A stretch of 64,000 nucleotides of DNA from NCBI RefSeq assembly GCF_003076275.1, contig NZ_CP029064.1, positions 1,746,501-1,810,500 of the forward strand, in the 5' to 3' direction. The notes beneath the pieces are model-generated. The model worked only from the letters and a program-made list of their open reading frames with translations. It did not search any database and was not told the origin of the DNA. Of this stretch, positions 1-9,260 are shown one piece after another. How positions within the stretch are numbered: position 1 is the stretch's first letter; each line of letters begins with the position of its first letter. The position numbers were made by a program, and so were the translations under genes. The DNA comes from Microbulbifer sp. A4B17 (GTDB lineage Bacteria > Pseudomonadota > Gammaproteobacteria > Pseudomonadales > Cellvibrionaceae).

Positions 1-1008
1 ATTATCAGTCCCGCTCAATTCGTTCCCGCCGATATTGTAACTTTCGATAAAACGGCCGCAGAGGGTGCAGATGGGCAAACGGAGTTTACTGTACAGACTT
101 CCCGGTTGATTTTTGAGACGAGACAACACTGGCAGGGGCGTGAATTCAAAACTTTGATTTCTATGGACTTCCTTCAGGATTCTAGTGTGACTACTCCCAA
201 CCCTCGTATGCGCAAAGCTTATGGGGAAGTCAGTAATGCTCTGTGGGGGGGGAGTATTCTGGTTGGGCAGGACTGGTCAACATTTGCCGATCTAGAGGCA
301 GTTCCCAATACCTTGGATTTCCAGGGGCCGAACTCTGCGTTTGGTCTTCGCCATTCAATGGTACGCTGGCACAGAAAATACGGTTCGCAATATCACTTTA
401 AGGTAGCTATTGAGGCGCCGGATTCACAAATCTTTGAGGATGCAGATGAAGTTGCCCGCTGGCCCGATGCGGTTTTTGTGCTGGAGTCGGAATTGCCCAA
501 GTCTCAGGTGCAGGCAGGATTAGTATTAAGGGATTTGCGCGCGAGTGGTGACCCGGACTCGGCGGTGTCAACTACCGGATGGGGATTAAACCTCAGTGGC
601 ACTTTTAATATGCCCGGCGTTCTTTCCAAGGATGTCCTTTACTACTCCCTTTCGCTCGGTGCGGGATATAGCGGTCTACTCAATGATGCGCCGCCAGATG
701 CAGCCTATGATTTTTTGGACAACTCAGTAGAGGCACTAAATACTACGGGCTGGTACCTGGGTTACCAGCATTGGTGGACGCCGTGCCTTTATACAGTCGC
801 GACCTATGGCAGGGTACGACAGGACAACCTGGATTTTCAGCCGGGCGATGCCTACAAAGCTACCCAATATCGAAGTATTAATATTGTCTGGCTACCTTTT
901 CCCCGCTGGCTAACAGGCATTGAAGTTCTCTATGGTGCTCGCAAAGATAAAGATGGAGATAGGGGGTCTCTGGTACGTACACAATTTACAACGCGAATGA
1001 CTTTTTAA
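1..1008 (+). CDS. DcaP-like outer membrane porin, C-terminal part (5' end outside window)
   Basis: The frame is open from base 1, so this is the C-terminal 335 residues of a larger protein. The visible start of the frame (PADIVTFDKTAAEG, then TEFTVQTSRLIFETR) and the later AYGEV...GQDWSTFADLE...PNTLDFQGPNS segment have the pattern of DcaP-type trimeric porins, which pass small, often dicarboxylic or peptide-like solutes through the outer membrane. The rest alternates short polar and aromatic stretches as expected for beta-strands and ends in TRMTF, a terminal Phe typical of BAM substrates. A TTG at 106 could be mistaken for a start but lies inside the barrel. The substrate cannot be read from sequence. 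Confidence 0.75.
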   Translation: MISPAQFVPADIVTFDKTAAEGADGQTEFTVQTSRLIFETRQHWQGREFKTLISMDFLQDSSVTTPNPRMRKAYGEVSNALWGGSILVGQDWSTFADLEAVPNTLDFQGPNSAFGLRHSMVRWHRKYGSQYHFKVAIEAPDSQIFEDADEVARWPDAVFVLESELPKSQVQAGLVLRDLRASGDPDSAVSTTGWGLNLSGTFNMPGVLSKDVLYYSLSLGAGYSGLLNDAPPDAAYDFLDNSVEALNTTGWYLGYQHWWTPCLYTVATYGRVRQDNLDFQPGDAYKATQYRSINIVWLPFPRWLTGIEVLYGARKDKDGDRGSLVRTQFTTRMTF

Positions 1009-1052
1009 TGAAGGAAGCGAAGAGGCGTACTTAAAGAGAGGTGTGTTGTTCC

Positions 1053-1634
1053 ATGGAAAGCGGGCGAGTGAAGAAATTCGGATTGCGGCTGATCTGGCTT
1101 ATATGTCGACTTTCATTAATTTCTCTTTTATTGGGTTGGACTTCGGACAGTACAGTGGTGACACGGGTTTGGCAGTCACCATATATTGGTGCTCAGAACT
1201 TGGGAAAAACCCTGGTTCTCGCATACACCCTTGTACCCAGGCCGATAGTGGGAGGCAGGGTAGAGCAGGAATGGGTTATGCAGCTTCAGGATACAGGCAT
1301 TGATGCCCATGCCTGGACTGCGCTAGGAGGAATGATGGGTGTCCCTTCAATGGGGGAAATCAGGCCGCTACTCAGGGAAAGAGGGTTTGATACTTTGCTG
1401 GTAACCCAGTTATTGGCGCTAAAGCGGATCAACCCTAATATTCGCAACGCCCAGGTTGCGGTTGTGGAGACGCGCTTATATTCGGCACCCAGTGACGAGG
1501 TGTATTGGTCAGTTCAGTCGGATACTTTTTTATACAAGTATTCCGGAGATGAATTACGGCACCCCAATGAGAGGGATTTGCGCGATTTTGTAGAGGTGAT
1601 GATTCGAACTATGTCTGGTAACGGCGTTTTATAG
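1053..1634 (+). CDS. Predicted exported protein, DUF4136/CsgG-like fold suspected
   Basis: This 193-residue protein starts at ATG 1053, preceded by AGAGAGG at 1035-1041; an upstream in-frame GTG at 1041 overlaps that ribosome site and is less likely. Residues 1-32 are a basic then hydrophobic export signal, but a Trp stands where a lipobox Cys would be expected (SLLLGWTSD). The body has the order seen in small periplasmic proteins of the DUF4136 type: a TRVWQSP start, a KTLVLAYTL strand, a ...RGFDTLLVTQLL strand and a VAVVETRLYSA...VYWSVQSDTF strand. It lies 44 bases after the porin gene and may be cotranscribed with it. No catalytic motif is visible and the function is unknown. Confidence 0.6.
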   Translation: MESGRVKKFGLRLIWLICRLSLISLLLGWTSDSTVVTRVWQSPYIGAQNLGKTLVLAYTLVPRPIVGGRVEQEWVMQLQDTGIDAHAWTALGGMMGVPSMGEIRPLLRERGFDTLLVTQLLALKRINPNIRNAQVAVVETRLYSAPSDEVYWSVQSDTFLYKYSGDELRHPNERDLRDFVEVMIRTMSGNGVL

Positions 1635-1820
1635 TCTTCTTTCGACTGTTAATTTTATCTAAGTCCTCTCCAGGCCAATTGAAGTTTTGTATTCAGCTAT
1701 TCTGGTGAGACAAACCGTTGATGGGCTCACCGAAATGTACGCGTGTAACGGTTCGAAATGGAATTCTAAGTGTTAGCTGGAATAGGTGACGGCTAATTAC
1801 TTTTGTCGGTAGGCTTTACC

Positions 1821-2855
1821 ATGGATTGGAATGTAAAAGCCCTTGTGGTTTTTTTGCGAACACATGTGACTTGGCGGAGACGTGTTGATGTACACGCTCT
1901 GCGAAGGCTATATATCCTGCCAGTTCTCCTCTCCATTTTATTAATCCCCCATTTAGCCCTGGCTTCTGAAACCTTTCTGATGCCACTGGGCCCGGTGGCG
2001 GAAGAGCAGAAAGTACACTTCTTCTGGGCTATGGCACTTACCATGGTCGCTGTTCTTCCCGTTTTTATCCTGGTTCCGGTGATTCTGATTAAGTACCGGA
2101 GAAAGAAAGGCCATGGATTTTACGCACCTAAGTGGGAGACCTATGGCCCACTGGAAGTGATTATGTGGGGCGTTCCTTTTCTAGTCATTATTGTACTGTC
2201 AGTGATGCTCTGGCGGGCAACCGCTCGGTTAGATCCTTACAAAGAAATACAGGGGGTGGTTCCTTCGGTCAAAGTGCAAGTGGTCGGATTGGATTGGAAA
2301 TGGTTATTTATTTATCCGGAACTGGATATTGCGACTGTAGGTGAACTGGTTGTACCAGTACACACCCCAGTCTCAATGATATTGACCAGTGACACGGTAA
2401 TGCAGTCGTTCTTTATTTCTGCACTGGCTGGGCAGATTTATGTGATGCCGGGGATGACTACAAAACTCAACTTTATAGGCACGCAAACCGGCGATACAAG
2501 AGGGGAGAATACCCAATATACCGGCGATGGTTTTGTAGACCAGAATTTTGCAGTCAAAGTTGTGACTGATGAAGATTTTGAAGCCTGGGTACAAAAAGTG
2601 CGAACGGGAGGGATTCTCCTTAATACTGAAAACTACAATCGCCTGGCACAGAGAAATACTAAAAAGCAAGCTTACAAGGCCTTGGGAAACAGTCAGATGC
2701 CGGAGAATACACTGTATTTTAATTTGCCGGATACAGAGCTTTTCCACGAAATAGTGATGCGCTATCACTCCGGTAAACCGCTGAGTATCGAGGAGCAGCC
2801 CGGAACCAGGAAGTTTGGACAAGGTGAAGATGATGTCGAGGGAGCACAGCCATGA
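1821..2855 (+). CDS. cyoA: Cytochrome bo-type quinol oxidase subunit II
   Basis: Subunit II of a heme-copper quinol oxidase of the inner membrane. From ATG 1821 (GGTAGG at 1808-1813 in front; TTG 1803 is an alternative) it is 344 residues. A signal-like hydrophobic stretch (about 30-48) precedes two membrane helices (about 66-90 and 113-135) and a periplasmic cupredoxin domain with the WKWLFIYPE and FFISALAGQIYVMPGM segments. The CuA ligands (two Cys in CxxxC) of cytochrome c oxidases are absent, which identifies a quinol oxidase. The usual CyoA lipobox Cys is also absent (LALASETF). It opens the cyoABCD operon and its stop overlaps the cyoB start (ATGA). Confidence 0.92.
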   Translation: MDWNVKALVVFLRTHVTWRRRVDVHALRRLYILPVLLSILLIPHLALASETFLMPLGPVAEEQKVHFFWAMALTMVAVLPVFILVPVILIKYRRKKGHGFYAPKWETYGPLEVIMWGVPFLVIIVLSVMLWRATARLDPYKEIQGVVPSVKVQVVGLDWKWLFIYPELDIATVGELVVPVHTPVSMILTSDTVMQSFFISALAGQIYVMPGMTTKLNFIGTQTGDTRGENTQYTGDGFVDQNFAVKVVTDEDFEAWVQKVRTGGILLNTENYNRLAQRNTKKQAYKALGNSQMPENTLYFNLPDTELFHEIVMRYHSGKPLSIEEQPGTRKFGQGEDDVEGAQP

Positions 2856-4927
2856 ATAATTTGGATTACGGTTGGCTGGGCAAGCTCAATTGGGACTCCC
2901 TGGTATTCAGTGGATTTCTCGAGAGTCCCTCGGTGAGTGAGGCGGTTGCCAGTGTAGCTGGATCGATTGTGATCCTGGCGGCTGTGGCAATCCTGGCTCT
3001 ACTGACCTGGTTTAAGGTTTGGGGGACCCTCTGGCGGGATTGGTTGACCAGTACCGACCATAAGAGAATCGGCATTATGTACATCGCCTTTGCGATTGTG
3101 ATGTTGGTTCGGGGGTTGCTGGAAGGCATGGTAATGCGAGCCCAGCAGGCAGCTGCGCCGGACGGCTTTCTCTATGCGGATCACTTTGCCCAGCTGTTCA
3201 GTACACACGGCACTATTATGGTGTTTTTTGTGGCGGTTCCTTTTCTGGTAGGGCTTATTAACTTTGCCATGCCGCTTCAAATTGGCGCCCGCGATGTGGC
3301 CTTTCCTGTGCTCAACCAGATCAGCCTGGCGGTGACTGTTTCCTCGGGGGTTTTACTGATGGTCTCACTGGTAGTGGGGCAATTTTCCACCGGTGGATGG
3401 TCGGCGTACCCACCTTATACAGGCGCGGATTTTAGTCCTGGGGTCGGGCCGGATTACTGGATATGGGCCATTGTATTTTCTGGAGCAGGGACAACATTAA
3501 CGGGGATTAATTTTACCGTCACAGTGTATAAATGCCGTGGCCCGGGTATGCACCTGTTTCGTATGCCGCTGTTTTGCTGGACCGTACTTTGTGCCTCCAT
3601 CCTAATGATTTTTGCGATGCCGCCCCTCAGTGTCGCCGCTATAATGTTGGGATTAGATCGCTACCTGGATTTCCACTTCTTCACCAATGATCTCGGCGGG
3701 AATATGATGAACTATGCCAATTTATTTTGGCTTTTTGGTCATCCTGAGGTCTATCTGTTGGTACTGCCTGCCTATGGTATTTTTTCAGAGGTTTTTTCCA
3801 CCTATTCTGCAAAAACCCTGTACGGCTATAAGTCCCTGGTAATTGCCACCATGTGTATAGCGATCCTGTCCTTTACTGTATGGTTGCATCACTTTTTTAC
3901 CATGGGGCAGAGTCCGACGATCAATATTGCCTTTGGTATTGCGACTATGCTGATTGCGGTGCCGACCGGGGTGAAAGTTTACGATTGGATGGCGACGATG
4001 TATCGCGGTCGAATACGCTTCACCACTCCAATGGTTTACGCCATCGGCTTTTTAATTCTGTTTGTGATAGGCGGTCTTTCCGGTGTAATACTGGCTAACC
4101 CCACTGTTGATTTTCAGGTACATAATACCTTGTTCCTGGTGGCTCATTTCCACAATGTATTGATCCCCGGCGTACTGTTTGGGATTTTGGCCGGATACAA
4201 CTACTGGTTCCCCAAAGCATTTGGCTTCCGGCTTAATGATAAATGGGGTAAACGATCAGCTTATCTCTGGTTTGCAGGGTTTATGGTGACATTTTTCCCG
4301 CTCTATGGTGCTGGTTTACTGGGGATGCCAAGGCGATCATTTAGCTATGGCGACCTCACTTTCAAGCCGTTTATGGTTGTCGCCTTTATCGGTGCGATGA
4401 TTGTTCTGGCTGCTTTGATTACATTGATTATTCAATTTTTAGTGAGCATAAGAGACAGGAATAAAACCCGGGTTCCCGTTGGCGATCCCTGGGATGGCCG
4501 CTCCCTGGAGTGGAACTCTCCTGCTCCTGTACCGGCTTATAACTTTGTTGAAATACCGAAAGTTACCGATCGGGATGCATTCACTGAGGCCAAGGAACAC
4601 GGTGAAGCCTACAAGAGACCTAAAGTCTATCGAGATATTGAGCTCCCTAAAAATAATCCCCTCGGATTTATTTTGTGCGTCGTCAGTGGAATTTTAATGT
4701 TTGCCCTGGTCTGGTATATCTGGTGGCTCGCACTGATTTCTGCGTTAACCATGCTGGTTGCAGTAATTGTGTCTACTTTCCGCAAGGAAACAGAATATAT
4801 TATTCCTGCCAGTCAATTGGAAAAGGATACGGAAGCCTGGTTGGCTCTGGTTGAGAAGAGTGAGCCCGTTGGTCGGGACCTGGAAGACTCCCCGCGAAAT
4901 GTCGGCCTTGCGAAGCTGGAGCTTTAA
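2852..4927 (+). CDS. cyoB: Cytochrome bo-type quinol oxidase subunit I
   Basis: Catalytic subunit, 691 residues against 663 in E. coli. It reduces O2 to water with electrons from ubiquinol and pumps protons. Heme and copper ligands are visible: STHGTIM (low-spin heme), GHPEVYLLVLP (CuB His and cross-linked Tyr), WLHHFFTMG (CuB His pair) and AHFHNV (high-spin and low-spin heme His). D-channel Asp (GARDVAFP), the Glu in HPEVY and K-channel Lys (PTGVKVYDW) are present. In the quinone site the Arg, His and Gln match E. coli R71, H98 and Q101, but D75 is replaced by Glu (RGLLEG). It overlaps cyoA by 4 bases and is followed by cyoC with no gap. Confidence 0.97.
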   Translation: MNNLDYGWLGKLNWDSLVFSGFLESPSVSEAVASVAGSIVILAAVAILALLTWFKVWGTLWRDWLTSTDHKRIGIMYIAFAIVMLVRGLLEGMVMRAQQAAAPDGFLYADHFAQLFSTHGTIMVFFVAVPFLVGLINFAMPLQIGARDVAFPVLNQISLAVTVSSGVLLMVSLVVGQFSTGGWSAYPPYTGADFSPGVGPDYWIWAIVFSGAGTTLTGINFTVTVYKCRGPGMHLFRMPLFCWTVLCASILMIFAMPPLSVAAIMLGLDRYLDFHFFTNDLGGNMMNYANLFWLFGHPEVYLLVLPAYGIFSEVFSTYSAKTLYGYKSLVIATMCIAILSFTVWLHHFFTMGQSPTINIAFGIATMLIAVPTGVKVYDWMATMYRGRIRFTTPMVYAIGFLILFVIGGLSGVILANPTVDFQVHNTLFLVAHFHNVLIPGVLFGILAGYNYWFPKAFGFRLNDKWGKRSAYLWFAGFMVTFFPLYGAGLLGMPRRSFSYGDLTFKPFMVVAFIGAMIVLAALITLIIQFLVSIRDRNKTRVPVGDPWDGRSLEWNSPAPVPAYNFVEIPKVTDRDAFTEAKEHGEAYKRPKVYRDIELPKNNPLGFILCVVSGILMFALVWYIWWLALISALTMLVAVIVSTFRKETEYIIPASQLEKDTEAWLALVEKSEPVGRDLEDSPRNVGLAKLEL

Positions 4928-5557
4928 ATGAACCCCATCTCATCACCGAAAAATCCGCTCAGCGCAAGTAATCCCCATGAAGCCATCCATAGAGATCCCG
5001 ATATGGTGATCTTTGGTTTCTGGGTGTTTATGATGAGTGACCTGATTTTCTTTGGGGTGGTATTTGCGATTTATATCACCATGGTGGGTGCCACTGCTGG
5101 GGGACCGGGCCCGAAGGAGCTTTTTGATTTCGGCAGCCTGTTCGCCCAGACCATGTTTCTTCTCACCAGTAGCCTGACGGTTGGCATTGCCACGGTAATG
5201 GTTAAACATGAGCGCAGTCGCGCCAGCTTTCTCTTTTGGGTAGTGATTACCCTGCTGTTGGGAATGGGCTTCCTGGGGCTGGAACTCTATGATTTTTCAG
5301 TTATGGCAGAAAAAGGTGGAGTACCGCAGCGCAGTGGCTACCTGTCAGCCTTTTTTGGTCTAGTACCCTTACACGGTCTTCATGTGACTTTTGGCTGCTT
5401 GTGGATGATCGTCTTGATCGTTCAAGTCTTCACTATGGGATTGTGCGACGTCGTTAAACTGCGATTCCTGCGGCTGGCATTGTTTTGGCATTTTCTTGAC
5501 TTGATCTGGATCGGAATTTTTTCCGTAGTTTATTTCGGTGGGTGGGTTTATGGCTAA
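4928..5557 (+). CDS. cyoC: Cytochrome bo-type quinol oxidase subunit III
   Basis: Integral membrane subunit III, 209 residues, in the usual size range (E. coli 204). Five hydrophobic segments are visible, with the conserved GFWVFMMSDLIFFGVVFA near the N terminus, the FLGLELYDF segment in the middle, LHGLHVTFGCLWM, and a final FWHFLDLIWIGIFSVVY. It starts at the ATG directly after the cyoB stop codon, so translation is probably coupled. Subunit III stabilises the core oxidase and carries no redox centre. Confidence 0.95.
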   Translation: MNPISSPKNPLSASNPHEAIHRDPDMVIFGFWVFMMSDLIFFGVVFAIYITMVGATAGGPGPKELFDFGSLFAQTMFLLTSSLTVGIATVMVKHERSRASFLFWVVITLLLGMGFLGLELYDFSVMAEKGGVPQRSGYLSAFFGLVPLHGLHVTFGCLWMIVLIVQVFTMGLCDVVKLRFLRLALFWHFLDLIWIGIFSVVYFGGWVYG

Positions 5558-5870
5558 GGAACCAACTTTTGCTCAACACCTGCGGTTATATATCACAGGC
5601 TATATTCTGTCAGTTGTTCTCACCCTGGCTGCTTTTGCCGCAGTGCTCACGATCGGACGTGAGCATAAAAGTGTCTTACTTCTGGTTGCGTTACTAGGGG
5701 TTGCGCAGCTGGCAGTGCAATTGAAATATTTCTTGAACGTAACAACCCAGCGGGACCGCAGGGATAACCTGGCGTTAATTCTTTTTTCTAGCTTAATTCT
5801 TTTGATTATTGTACTGGGTACAGTCTGGATTATGGGGAACCTGGCGGTGCGTATGCATACTACTATGTAG
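5550..5870 (+). CDS. cyoD: Cytochrome bo-type quinol oxidase subunit IV
   Basis: Small subunit of 106 residues from ATG 5550, overlapping the end of cyoC by 8 bases. Three membrane helices are visible: about 14-38, 45-62 and 78-100. The segment LGVAQLAVQLKYFLNVTTQRDRRDN matches the CyoD family pattern. In-frame GTG 5538 lies within cyoC and is a poorer start. CyoD assists CuB loading and assembly of subunit I. No cyoE (heme O synthase) follows; the operon ends here, and the next gene is convergent. Confidence 0.93.
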   Translation: MAKEPTFAQHLRLYITGYILSVVLTLAAFAAVLTIGREHKSVLLLVALLGVAQLAVQLKYFLNVTTQRDRRDNLALILFSSLILLIIVLGTVWIMGNLAVRMHTTM

Positions 5871-5900
5871 AGTGTTGCGCCTACGCACTTTTTTATATGG

Positions 5901-7298
5901 TTAAATAATGACTTTACTTTTCAGGTTGGATGCTGCTTTTTGCAGGGACTGTAAGACCTTTTCCTTATCGTAATTTCGGATCTTATCCAGGTCTAAATGC
6001 ATTGAGAATCCGGGGGCATGTTCCTCCAGGTAGCTCTGCTGGCCACCCAGGTTCTTACGCAGGTCGGTAACCTGGTAAACCTTAACCGGAGTACTGATAC
6101 CTTTTACGGTAATGTGCCCTTTGTCTCTACACATTACCGTATGTTTGATCATGGCCCAGGTCTCGTGGCTGATCAGGATTTCTCCCGGTTGGGCAGCGCC
6201 CTCCAAGCGCGAGGCAAGATTAACGTGGGTACCCATCACCGTGTAGGACTGGTAGTTGGCGGTGCCAAAAATACCAACTGTGCAATAGCCAGTATTAATG
6301 CCCATACGGACCTGGAGCGGGCGCGAAATGCCCTTGTTGTACCATTCCTGCTTCATTTCACGCACACGTTTGCGCATGGCAAGGGCCATAGCGACGCAGC
6401 GCAACGCGTCTGATTTCGGTCCCTTACTCTCGTCATCTCCGAAAACAACCATCACTGCATCGCCGATAAACTTATCGATAGTGCCGCCATATTGCCCGGC
6501 TATACGCGCCATCTCCGATAGGTAGTTGTTGAGAAGTTGAGTAAAGGTTTCCGCCTCCAGCTCTTCGGTGAGCTGGCTGAAATCCTTAATATCTGAGAAG
6601 AAAACGGTTAGGAGTTTACGTTGGGCCACCAGGGCTTCTTCATCCCCGGTAGTGACAGAGCGCCACAGCTTCTGTGGCAGGTATTTGGAAAGCTTGTAGG
6701 AGCGAACCTTGCTAACTCGCTGTTCAACCATCAGGGAGTGATTCGCTTCTTTCAACTGGCTAATCTGGCGATGGGTAAAAAAGGCGTAAGCGCAGAGGTA
6801 GGCCAGGATACAGATGAGGCTCACGGTGCTGATGGTGAGGTCAGCACTGACCAGCAGGGATGGCTCGTGCATCAGGTAACCAATGGCCACACCAACCAGC
6901 AAACCCGTATTATGCTCAAACCAGGTGCGACCACCACCGCCACCAGTAAGTGCGTTCAGCTGAACCATGGTGACCAAAAGCAGCGAGGGCAGCATGGTGA
7001 AGTCTGCCAGGGAGATGGTGATGCCTATCAGTACTGTATCCAGAAAGGAAAGGCAGCGTCGGGTTTTTAGCGCTATCTTGTCGCCGGCTTTGTAGAGAAT
7101 AAATTGGGCTAGGGCGGTATAAGCAAGGATAAAAGCCGCAGATCCTAGTATAACCAGCTTGTCTAATTGCCAAGGCGCCGCCCAATTCACCGCATACGCC
7201 AGGGTGCCGGCTGCGGCAAATAAAATCAGGGTGCGGAAATAGGTGGAGTAGCGAGGGTTGATGTTCCGCCCCGTGCTCTCCTCAAGCTGGTCCTGCAT
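5901..7298 (-). CDS. Membrane-anchored class III adenylate cyclase
   Basis: The 465-residue protein has about six membrane helices in residues 20-185, a short coiled linker (HRQISQLKEANHSLMVEQ), then a C-terminal class III nucleotidyl cyclase domain (about 230-420). Metal-binding Asp residues are in FFSDIKDFS and KFIGDAVMVVFG, the adenine-selecting Lys is in TIDKFIGD, and the transition-state Asn and Arg are in VNLASRLEG. A Thr in SYTVMG, in place of Asp, fits class IIIb, whose members are often bicarbonate- or CO2-responsive. It is predicted to make cAMP at the inner membrane. It converges on cyoD with a 30-base gap. The input sensed by the membrane part is not identifiable. Confidence 0.9.
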   Translation of the reverse strand: MQDQLEESTGRNINPRYSTYFRTLILFAAAGTLAYAVNWAAPWQLDKLVILGSAAFILAYTALAQFILYKAGDKIALKTRRCLSFLDTVLIGITISLADFTMLPSLLLVTMVQLNALTGGGGGRTWFEHNTGLLVGVAIGYLMHEPSLLVSADLTISTVSLICILAYLCAYAFFTHRQISQLKEANHSLMVEQRVSKVRSYKLSKYLPQKLWRSVTTGDEEALVAQRKLLTVFFSDIKDFSQLTEELEAETFTQLLNNYLSEMARIAGQYGGTIDKFIGDAVMVVFGDDESKGPKSDALRCVAMALAMRKRVREMKQEWYNKGISRPLQVRMGINTGYCTVGIFGTANYQSYTVMGTHVNLASRLEGAAQPGEILISHETWAMIKHTVMCRDKGHITVKGISTPVKVYQVTDLRKNLGGQQSYLEEHAPGFSMHLDLDKIRNYDKEKVLQSLQKAASNLKSKVII

Positions 7299-8059
7299 TT
7301 GTGTTGTTCTTTGTCCGTTTGAGCAGAAAGTGAACGCCTTGCGCGTTGGCGACAGGTTGGCTCCGATTTCCCCATTCGCCGTATAGCCACGCTGTGACCC
7401 CAGCAGCGCAGTTTACTCCTCCGAGGAACAGAATGCGAAAAAACTGTGTATGCAAGTGATACTTTTCTCGTTGTTGTTTCAAGTGATATTACCGTACCTT
7501 GAATCCCACGGCCTCCCGGTTTCCGCGGAGTTAGGTCGAACAGGCTACTAAGCGGCATACACAATAGGGTTTATAGAGATAGCGATTACTGACTACCCAG
7601 CAAGCTAGTCTCGAGACAGGAGTTGTTTCGATAGCAACCTGTCCAATATTGGTTGAAGGTAAGGGAGGTATTGTCATCATAAGATAAGCCCTTCCTCTAT
7701 GGCTGCTTAGAGGGATGAGCTGCGGCCGGGAAAGTGATGCTAGTCGGTGTTCTTCTAGAGGCTGGAGAAGAAGGTTGTTGCCTTATGCCCCCCCAACCAG
7801 TGACAGTCGAAGGGGGGATGTTTGAAGGAGCGTATGACTGTCGTTACTTGTGGCGGCTTGCCTAAATAACACCCGTGTGAAGCTCCGTTTTTAAAGTCAG
7901 GGAGACTTTTTTCACTTTAGTGCTTGCACAACTGGGAACATTTGGGTAAAGTGCGCGCTCTCTCGACGACACAGCAGCTATCTTCCTGATTTCCTTGAAG
8001 ATTTCACTGAAGAGAGAGATCGCCAGAAGGCGGATTACCCTCACAGAGGGTGACAATTT
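7299..8059. other. Non-coding stretch between cyclase gene and tRNA-Ser
   Basis: No convincing gene is seen; the short open frames here lack homologous-looking sequence and ribosome sites. The left end should hold the promoter of the minus-strand cyclase. The part from about 7935 to 8059 is duplicated upstream of the second tRNA-Ser gene (10778-10899) and probably holds the tRNA promoter. Confidence 0.6.
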
Positions 8060-8147
8060 GGTGAGGTGTCCGAGTGGTCGAAGGAGCACGCCTGGAAAGT
8101 GTGTATGTCGAAAGGCATCGAGGGTTCGAATCCCTCCCTCACCGCCA
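8060..8147 (+). tRNA. tRNA-Ser(GGA), copy 1
   Basis: Class II tRNA of 88 bases including an encoded CCA. The acceptor arms GGTGAGG and CCTCACC pair. The anticodon stem CACGC/GTGTG encloses loop CTGGAAA with anticodon GGA, reading UCC/UCU serine codons. A long variable arm and the T-arm with GGTTCGAATCC are present. The tRNA is identical to copy 2 at 10900. Confidence 0.95.
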
Positions 8148-8154
8148 TCTACTA

Positions 8155-8184
8155 AAAGCCCGGCTTATGCCGGGCTTTTTTGTT
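8155..8184 (+). terminator. Rho-independent terminator after tRNA-Ser copy 1
   Basis: The stem AAAGCCCGGC/GCCGGGCTTT with a short loop is followed by a T run, 8 bases after the tRNA. Confidence 0.9.
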
Positions 8185-9260
8185 TCTGCCCCCACTTGAT
8201 TCCTCTCTATCTTTGTGGCAATTCCAGTCGTCAACCCTGAGACTTTTTTGGGTTTTGCCAAGGGTGAATATCTCACTCTAAGGATCGGCGCAATTACTAC
8301 TGCACTTATAGTCGATGAATTATTCGATAAAAGGGTGGTATAAAAATGCCTTTTTTATTCGCGAGAGTTTTTACTGCAAATTTAATTCGCTGTCATTACT
8401 TTTAGATTACATCTGCATTTTTGATATTTTCTAAGTTTAAAACCATTCATAATTACGCAGTATGTTTTTCTGGGCCGAATTACCCTAGAAAGTTGACTCC
8501 TGTTTAGCAATTAATTTTTAGTTATTCTTTTCTACTTTTGATGTTTACAATCTCTTGATTCTTGGTAGTTTGTCTATGCTATCGATGGCGACCACAACAT
8601 CGACATTATTTAGCGAGAAACCATTAATCAAAAAAACAGGGTTTGCTAGTTCTGAAGATCAGTCGGCTGTGCGTTTTTATTTTGATAGAGATCCAAAACA
8701 GTGTGTGGAATGATACGACCAGAAATTATATGGCACGGTTTCTGTGATAATTAAGATATTAACTACTAATGCAAGTCTGACCAAGAATGTTATTGATGGG
8801 ACTGCTGTATGTATATTGGGATGTATTGTAGAGGTCGGGAAGGTCTTGTGGTGTATAGCTCGGTGTCGGCAATGGTTATTACTGATGCTTGATTATTAGA
8901 ATTACGTATCAGGATGGTATCTTGCCAAGTGAGCGATTACTTTAATGAATTTTATTGAGAGGTCGATCAACGATTTGGCAGGAGTGTTTGAATAAGTGTT
9001 ATCTTTGACAATTTTTACTTGGGACGCATGTAAAGCAAAAATTTTTGTGGAGGTAGGGAGAGTTGAAATACAATAAATTGGGCAGTTTTAGTTCAGTTAA
9101 CCTGATGGTCTATAACTCAAAAATAGTATTTATCTTATTTTTGATCTAAAGAAGATCAATGATAAATATGGATTATTATAATGTGAGCCTTGTCTTCTCA
9201 GGAAGTGGTTCTAAAAGCTGTTCGAAGTATTGTTGTAACTCATAAAGTATTAAATGGATT
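8185..9260. other. AT-rich gene-poor stretch
   Basis: About 1.1 kb without a supportable gene. All six frames are broken often, and composition is clearly more AT-rich than the cyo or ccm operons. It lies inside the segment bracketed by the two tRNA-Ser copies. The right end should contain the promoter of the orphan gene at 9261. Confidence 0.6.
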
